Assembly (NCBI RefSeq): GCF_013403875.1
Contig: NZ_JACBNX010000005.1
Location: 62,001-126,000, forward strand
Source of the DNA: Burkholderia guangdongensis
Lineage (GTDB): Bacteria; Pseudomonadota; Gammaproteobacteria; Burkholderiales; Burkholderiaceae
Direction of reading: 5' to 3'
DNA: 64,000 nt
The position numbers and the translations under genes were made by a program. Positions 60,161 through 64,000 of this stretch are shown piece by piece (position 1 is the stretch's first letter; each line of letters starts with the position of its first letter). Under the pieces are notes generated by a model. The model saw nothing but the letters and a program-made list of their open reading frames with translations. It searched no databases and had not been told where the DNA came from.

Positions 60161-61192
60161 TCAGACGGGTTGAGTGAGCGCGTCGACGACGTCGCGCCAT
60201 GACACGTTCGCGGCGCGATACGCGTGCCGCGCGCGCCGGCCGGCCTCGGCCGCTTCGCGCGGATGTTCGGCGAGCCAGTCGAGGCGGGCGGCCAGCGCTT
60301 CGGCGTCCGGTTCCTCGATCCAGCCGGTCTCGTCGTGGCGGACGAATTCGAGCGGGCCGCCGGAGTCCGTGCAGGTGACGACCGGCTTCGCGGAGAGCAT
60401 CGCCTCGAGCGTGATGTAGCCGTAGTCTTCGTCGAACGCGGGGAACGCGACGGCCGTCGCGCGCGCATAGAACGCGCGCTTTTCCGCTTCGGTGATGTGG
60501 CCGAGCAGCGCGACGCGATCGTCGACGCCGTTGCGGCGGATCTGCGCGGCGAGCGCGTCGCGCTGCCCGCCGTCGCCGGCGAGCACGATCTTCAGCGGCG
60601 AGCGCATCAGGCGCGCGGCATCGATCAGCAGTGACTGGCGCTTCAGCGATTCGAGCCGGCTCGGGAAGAACACGTACGGCAGCGCGTCCTCGCAGCGGAA
60701 CGCGTCCGCTTGCGCGGGCGGGTGATAGAGCGGCGCCGCGTCGATTCCGTTGAACTGCTGCAGCCGTTCGGCGACGCGCCGCGAGTTCGCGAACACGCGA
60801 TTCGCGCGGCCGAGCGTGTCGTTGTCGAACGCGATCACACGCTCGCGGAGTTCCTTCAGTGCGGGCGTCGCGCTGCGTTCGTCGTACAGCTCGTACACCG
60901 CGCGATGCTGGTGCATCACCCACACGACGTGCTGCGGATGCACGATCCCGTAGCCGGGAAACTGCAGGCTGATCACGCGATCGACGGCGATGCCGTTCGG
61001 CCGCGTCAGGTCGAGCGACGTCGCGTGCTCCATCGCACGCACGATGTCCTTCTCCGGCGAGAAGCGGAACGGCAGACGCAGCAGCTCGACCTCGTGCCCG
61101 GCCTGCTCGAGCGCGCGGACGACGCCCGCGACGTGATGTGTCGCGCCGCCGTGGATGAACGGGACGAGGTTCGCGGTGACGACGATCCTCAT
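60161..61192 (-). CDS. Glycosyltransferase family 4
   Basis: A 343-residue GT-B enzyme: RIVVTANLVPFIHGGATHHVAGVVRALEQAGHEVELL at the N-terminus, VVWVMHQHRAVYELYDE, then YVFFPSRLESLKRQSLLIDAARLM and DEDYGYITLEAMLSAKPVVTCTDSGGPLEFV (donor-site E-x7-E). It resembles the first module of the neighbouring two-domain enzyme. ATG at 61192 overlaps the stop of the methyltransferase by 4 nt, and upstream frame extension runs through that gene. Confidence 0.9.
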   Translation of the reverse strand: MRIVVTANLVPFIHGGATHHVAGVVRALEQAGHEVELLRLPFRFSPEKDIVRAMEHATSLDLTRPNGIAVDRVISLQFPGYGIVHPQHVVWVMHQHRAVYELYDERSATPALKELRERVIAFDNDTLGRANRVFANSRRVAERLQQFNGIDAAPLYHPPAQADAFRCEDALPYVFFPSRLESLKRQSLLIDAARLMRSPLKIVLAGDGGQRDALAAQIRRNGVDDRVALLGHITEAEKRAFYARATAVAFPAFDEDYGYITLEAMLSAKPVVTCTDSGGPLEFVRHDETGWIEEPDAEALAARLDWLAEHPREAAEAGRRARHAYRAANVSWRDVVDALTQPV

Positions 61193-62574
61193 GCTGCGTT
61201 CTCCGCGTTCTTCATGTCCGCCGGCTTGCGCGCGATCGCCGCGAAATCCTGCGGGCCGCACAGATGCCCGTTCACGCGCGCGGTCAGCGGATCGTCGCCG
61301 GGCACCTTCGCGTCTTCCGGATACGGGCTGCTGCGCACGATGTCGATCGCGTCGAAGCCGTGATAGCGCAGCAGGAACGACAGCGCGGTCGGCGTGACCG
61401 GGTTGCGGTGCGTGAAGTCGTGATAGAACGTGTGGCTGCCGACGAGCACGTTCTCCGGGTTCGGCGTCTCGAACAGCACCGCGCCGCCAATGGCGACGAC
61501 GCGAAAGCTTTCCTGCACGAGCGCGAACAGATAGTCGAACGGCAAATGCTCGACGATGTGAAAGCCGGTGACCGCCGCGACCGAGCCGGTCGGCAGGCTG
61601 CGCAGATACGTGAGCGCGTCGGTGCAGCGCGCGTCGAACCCTTGCGCGAGGCACGTGTCGACCATCGGCCGGTTCACGTCGATACCGACCGCCCGCAGGC
61701 CGGCCGCTTTCACGTGCGCGAGCCATTCGCCGCGGCCGCAGCCGATGTCGACGACGGGAAGCGCGCGGGTCGCGTCGTTGCCGGCGAGCGCGGCGAGCCA
61801 GCCGTCGTAGATGCCGAGCTTCGCGGAGATCTCCTCGCGCGTGCCGCGGTTCGCGTCCTCGAACGCGAGGTAGTACGCGTCGAGCGCGTCCTGCGGCACA
61901 GCGAGCTTCGCCGTTTGCGTGTGCCGGCCCGTCAGCAGCGCGTGATGCAGCTCGCTGATGAGCTGCTCGTGGCGATGCAGGGCGTCGACGGTGCGCTGAG
62001 CGACGTTGACGGTGCGTTGCACGGCATCGAGGGTGCGTTCGAAGCGCTCGCGCCATGCGGCCGCCGAATGCGCAATGAGGCGTCGCACAAACCGTTCGTT
62101 TGCGCGATGCATCGCGCGTTCGCCGATGCTGCCGAGCCCGACCCGGCGCATCAGGTGCAGCGCGAGCGACCGCAGCCGGCCGGAGCGCATGCCAAGCAGC
62201 GGTGCGGCTGTGCGCCGGCCTTCGTCGGAATAGCGCAACGCCGTCGCGAGCTCTAGGCGCGTGAGCCCTTGCGCGAGCTGCTGCTCGTAGTGCTCGCGGC
62301 CGCTATCGTCGGGCACGCGGCCGAGCAGCAGCCGGTACGCGCCGTCGACGAATGCGTCGTCGCGTAGCAGGAACGGGTATTCGATGCCGCGATCGTTCGC
62401 GAGCTTGCCCACGTCGTCCACCAGCTTGTCTGCGTCACGCGCGATCGGGCGTAATGCGGCACGGCGCTCGTCAGACGACGGGGTGGCCGCGGCCGGCGCG
62501 TCGAGCGGATCGCCGTACGCGGCGGCCTCCGCCTTCACACGCGCGATCAGGTCTTCAAGTACCGGTTTTGACAT
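61189..62574 (-). CDS. SAM-dependent methyltransferase with N-terminal DUF4214 domain
   Basis: 461 residues. Residues about 66-115 (YPFLLRDDAFVDGAYRLLLGRVPDDSGREHYEQQLAQGLT) are a DUF4214 domain, the same type that opens the giant adhesin. About 170-215 is a likely coiled coil rich in QRTVNVAQRTVDALHRHEQL. From about 268 a class I methyltransferase begins: VVDIGCGRGEWLAHVKAAGLRAVGIDVN, then AAVTGFHIVEHLPFDYL and LFETPNPENVLVGSHTFYHDFTHRNP. In ABC-transporter O-antigen systems a chain-terminating methyltransferase caps the polymer and hands it to Wzt; the context fits, but capping is inferred. Confidence 0.87.
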   Translation of the reverse strand: MSKPVLEDLIARVKAEAAAYGDPLDAPAAATPSSDERRAALRPIARDADKLVDDVGKLANDRGIEYPFLLRDDAFVDGAYRLLLGRVPDDSGREHYEQQLAQGLTRLELATALRYSDEGRRTAAPLLGMRSGRLRSLALHLMRRVGLGSIGERAMHRANERFVRRLIAHSAAAWRERFERTLDAVQRTVNVAQRTVDALHRHEQLISELHHALLTGRHTQTAKLAVPQDALDAYYLAFEDANRGTREEISAKLGIYDGWLAALAGNDATRALPVVDIGCGRGEWLAHVKAAGLRAVGIDVNRPMVDTCLAQGFDARCTDALTYLRSLPTGSVAAVTGFHIVEHLPFDYLFALVQESFRVVAIGGAVLFETPNPENVLVGSHTFYHDFTHRNPVTPTALSFLLRYHGFDAIDIVRSSPYPEDAKVPGDDPLTARVNGHLCGPQDFAAIARKPADMKNAENAA

Positions 62575-63820
62575 GGTGCTCCTGTGTGGATTCGAAAGAT
62601 TCGTTCGTCCTTTGCTCGAATGCGACCGGCACGTAGCACAGGCCGCTGAACGGCTCGATGCCGAAGCCGGCGATCTCGAAGCTCGCGGCTGCGTCCCACC
62701 AGTGCTGGCAGTCGTGCACGTGCGTGTCGTCGCTGTGCAGCGCGACGGTCAGCGTATATTTGCCCGGCGCGAAATTGAGCGGCAGCGTGAAGCGGCAGCG
62801 CGTCGTGCGCCCCGACTCGAAGCGCGCCGTCTCGTCGAGCAGCGCTGTGTTCGTGCCGAACACGTCCTGGCCGAAGCGGTCGCGGATCAGGATGCCGACC
62901 GACAAGTCCACGTCCCGCTCCGATTCGCAATCGATCTCGATTGCGATCTCGTCGCCGGACGCGAACCGTGTGGCCGGGCCGAAGCGGTTCGACAGCGTGA
63001 CGCCCGCGATCCGCGTAAGCTGCGTGCCGTACGAGCCGTTATCGGACTCGCTGCCGGACGGCTGATCGCGGTCGACGCCCGCGATCAACCGGTAGTAGAC
63101 CTGCGCGGCCTCGTCGGGCGCGCCGTCGTACGCGACCTTGCCGTGCGCGAGCACGATCGCGCGGTCGCACAGCAGCTTCACCGAGTTGATGTCGTGCGAC
63201 ACGTACAGGATCGAGCCGCCGCCGTCGCGGAACTCGCGAATCCGCTTCAGGCACTTCTGCTGAAAGCGCGCGTCGCCAACCGACAGCGCCTCGTCGACGA
63301 TGAAGCAGACCGGGTCAGCGTGGATCGCGACGGCGAAACCGAGTCGCATCACCATCCCGGACGAATACGTGCGCAGTGGCGCGTCGATGAACTCGGCGAG
63401 CTCGGAGAACTCGACGATCGCGTCGAAGCGCTCGCGAATCTCGGCGTTGGTCATGCCGATCATCCGCGCGTTGATCGCGACGTTCTCGCGACCGGACAGG
63501 CGACCATCGAAGCCGGTGCCGAGCTCGAGTAGCGCGGTGATCCGGCCGCGCCGCGCGATCGTGCCACGGTCGGGCAGCAGCACGCCGCTCACGAGCTTCA
63601 GCAGCGTCGACTTGCCCGCGCCGTTCTGGCCGAGCACGCCGATCGCCTCGCCGCGGCCGAGCCGGAACGAGATGTCGTCGAGCGCGGTGTGCACGCGATG
63701 CCGTGGGCGCTTGAGCAGCCCTTCGACGAGGCGGTCCTTGCTGGTGTTGTAGATCTTGAAGCGCTTCGACAGACGCTCGACTTCGAGCACCGGCTGCGCG
63801 TCGTGAGGCATCGGTTTCAC
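62555..63820 (-). CDS. wzt: ABC transporter ATP-binding protein with C-terminal glycan-binding domain (Wzt-like)
   Basis: 421 residues. The N-terminal NBD has Walker A GQNGAGKST, the signature YSSGMVMRLGF and Walker B VCFIVDEALSVGD, followed by SHDINSVKLLCDRAIVL. From about residue 250 a beta-sandwich follows (EIAIEIDCESERDVDLSVGILIRDRFGQDVFGTNTA, FAPGKYTLTVALHSDD), the carbohydrate-binding domain that recognises a capped O-polysaccharide end. GTG at 63820 overlaps the upstream permease stop by 4 nt, and its end overlaps the methyltransferase start by 20 nt, indicating tight coupling. Confidence 0.92.
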   Translation of the reverse strand: MKPMPHDAQPVLEVERLSKRFKIYNTSKDRLVEGLLKRPRHRVHTALDDISFRLGRGEAIGVLGQNGAGKSTLLKLVSGVLLPDRGTIARRGRITALLELGTGFDGRLSGRENVAINARMIGMTNAEIRERFDAIVEFSELAEFIDAPLRTYSSGMVMRLGFAVAIHADPVCFIVDEALSVGDARFQQKCLKRIREFRDGGGSILYVSHDINSVKLLCDRAIVLAHGKVAYDGAPDEAAQVYYRLIAGVDRDQPSGSESDNGSYGTQLTRIAGVTLSNRFGPATRFASGDEIAIEIDCESERDVDLSVGILIRDRFGQDVFGTNTALLDETARFESGRTTRCRFTLPLNFAPGKYTLTVALHSDDTHVHDCQHWWDAAASFEIAGFGIEPFSGLCYVPVAFEQRTNESFESTQEHHVKTGT

Positions 63821-64000
63821 AGCATGTCCCTCAGTTCCGACTGCAGGCGGCCGAGCAGCCAGCGGCTCGCGGCGAGGCTCGCGCCAGCGGCGCCGACAAG
63901 CGCGACGAGTTCCTTCGGCGGCGGCGCGCGATGCCAGACGACGATCTCGTGCACCGAGTCGATCGCCCAGAACACCGGGCTGAAGTGCATTCCCTTCGCG
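63817..64000 (-). CDS. wzm: ABC-2 type polysaccharide export permease, C-terminal part (Wzm-like)
   Basis: The window ends inside this gene. The visible C-terminal ~60 residues, ending SRWLLGRLQSELRDML, contain FSPVFWAIDSVHEIVVWHRAPPPKELVALVGAAGASLAASRW, matching the final membrane helix and tail of polysaccharide ABC-2 permeases. The stop overlaps the wzt start by 4 nt. Identification rests on this piece and on its partner. Confidence 0.8.
   Translation of the reverse strand, partial: AKGMHFSPVFWAIDSVHEIVVWHRAPPPKELVALVGAAGASLAASRWLLGRLQSELRDML

Noticed and set aside
1..64000. tRNA, rRNA or riboswitch genes
   Set aside because: I saw no cloverleaf-forming segment or recognised aptamer core; absence is by eye only.

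Overview
The window is a high-GC segment of a Burkholderia chromosome, probably a Burkholderia cepacia complex member on a main chromosome. This rests on gene order and protein sequence: dnaJ, then a fused pabB-pabC gene, panB, a deoxynucleoside kinase, folK, pcnB, hda and purM, with mutL-miaA further on. It also carries the Burkholderia-style intergenic repeat built on a CCCC(A/T)AGGGG / TTCGGGG hairpin. No search could be run, so the genus is a judgement from recognised sequences.

Layout. 1-9.05 kb is housekeeping: the 3' end of dnaJ, folate genes, pantothenate synthesis, a minus-strand run hda - HAD phosphatase - pcnB - folK - dNK - panB, and divergent purM. 9.15-20.6 kb is a two-partner secretion locus: a 3101-residue filamentous-haemagglutinin-type TpsA, a small two-helix membrane protein placed exactly where a CdiI immunity gene would sit, and the TpsB transporter. 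20.9-25.5 kb holds two small metabolic or hypothetical genes and mutL-miaA with a 4-nt overlap.

25.6-38.8 kb is an accessory region crowded with toxin-antitoxin (TA) and effector-immunity genes, interrupted by dedA, mscS and a CSS-EAL c-di-GMP phosphodiesterase. The pattern is lopsided: the antitoxin or immunity half is usually intact, while the toxin half is truncated, internally deleted or missing (HipA', HigB', an internally deleted PemK, VapC', a VRR-NUC effector without delivery domain, antidotes without toxins). Intact systems are a HEPN/MNT pair, a RelE-type pair and two SymE-type genes. The two SymE genes share a matching 5' hairpin that looks like the terminator of a SymR-like antisense RNA.

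38.8-64 kb is a surface polysaccharide and adhesin region: glycosyltransferases, a ManC-type mannose-1-phosphate guanylyltransferase, a 2283-residue DUF4214/beta-roll secreted protein, two Crp/Fnr regulators, a FecR - CHASE2/adenylate-cyclase - TPR/outer-membrane operon, and an ABC-transporter polysaccharide export set (Wzm/Wzt) with a methyltransferase and glycosyltransferases. A perfect TGTGA-N6-TCACA site lies between one crp gene and the FecR-cyclase operon, and a one-mismatch site lies upstream of the giant adhesin. Together these suggest a local cAMP-CRP circuit governing surface structures.
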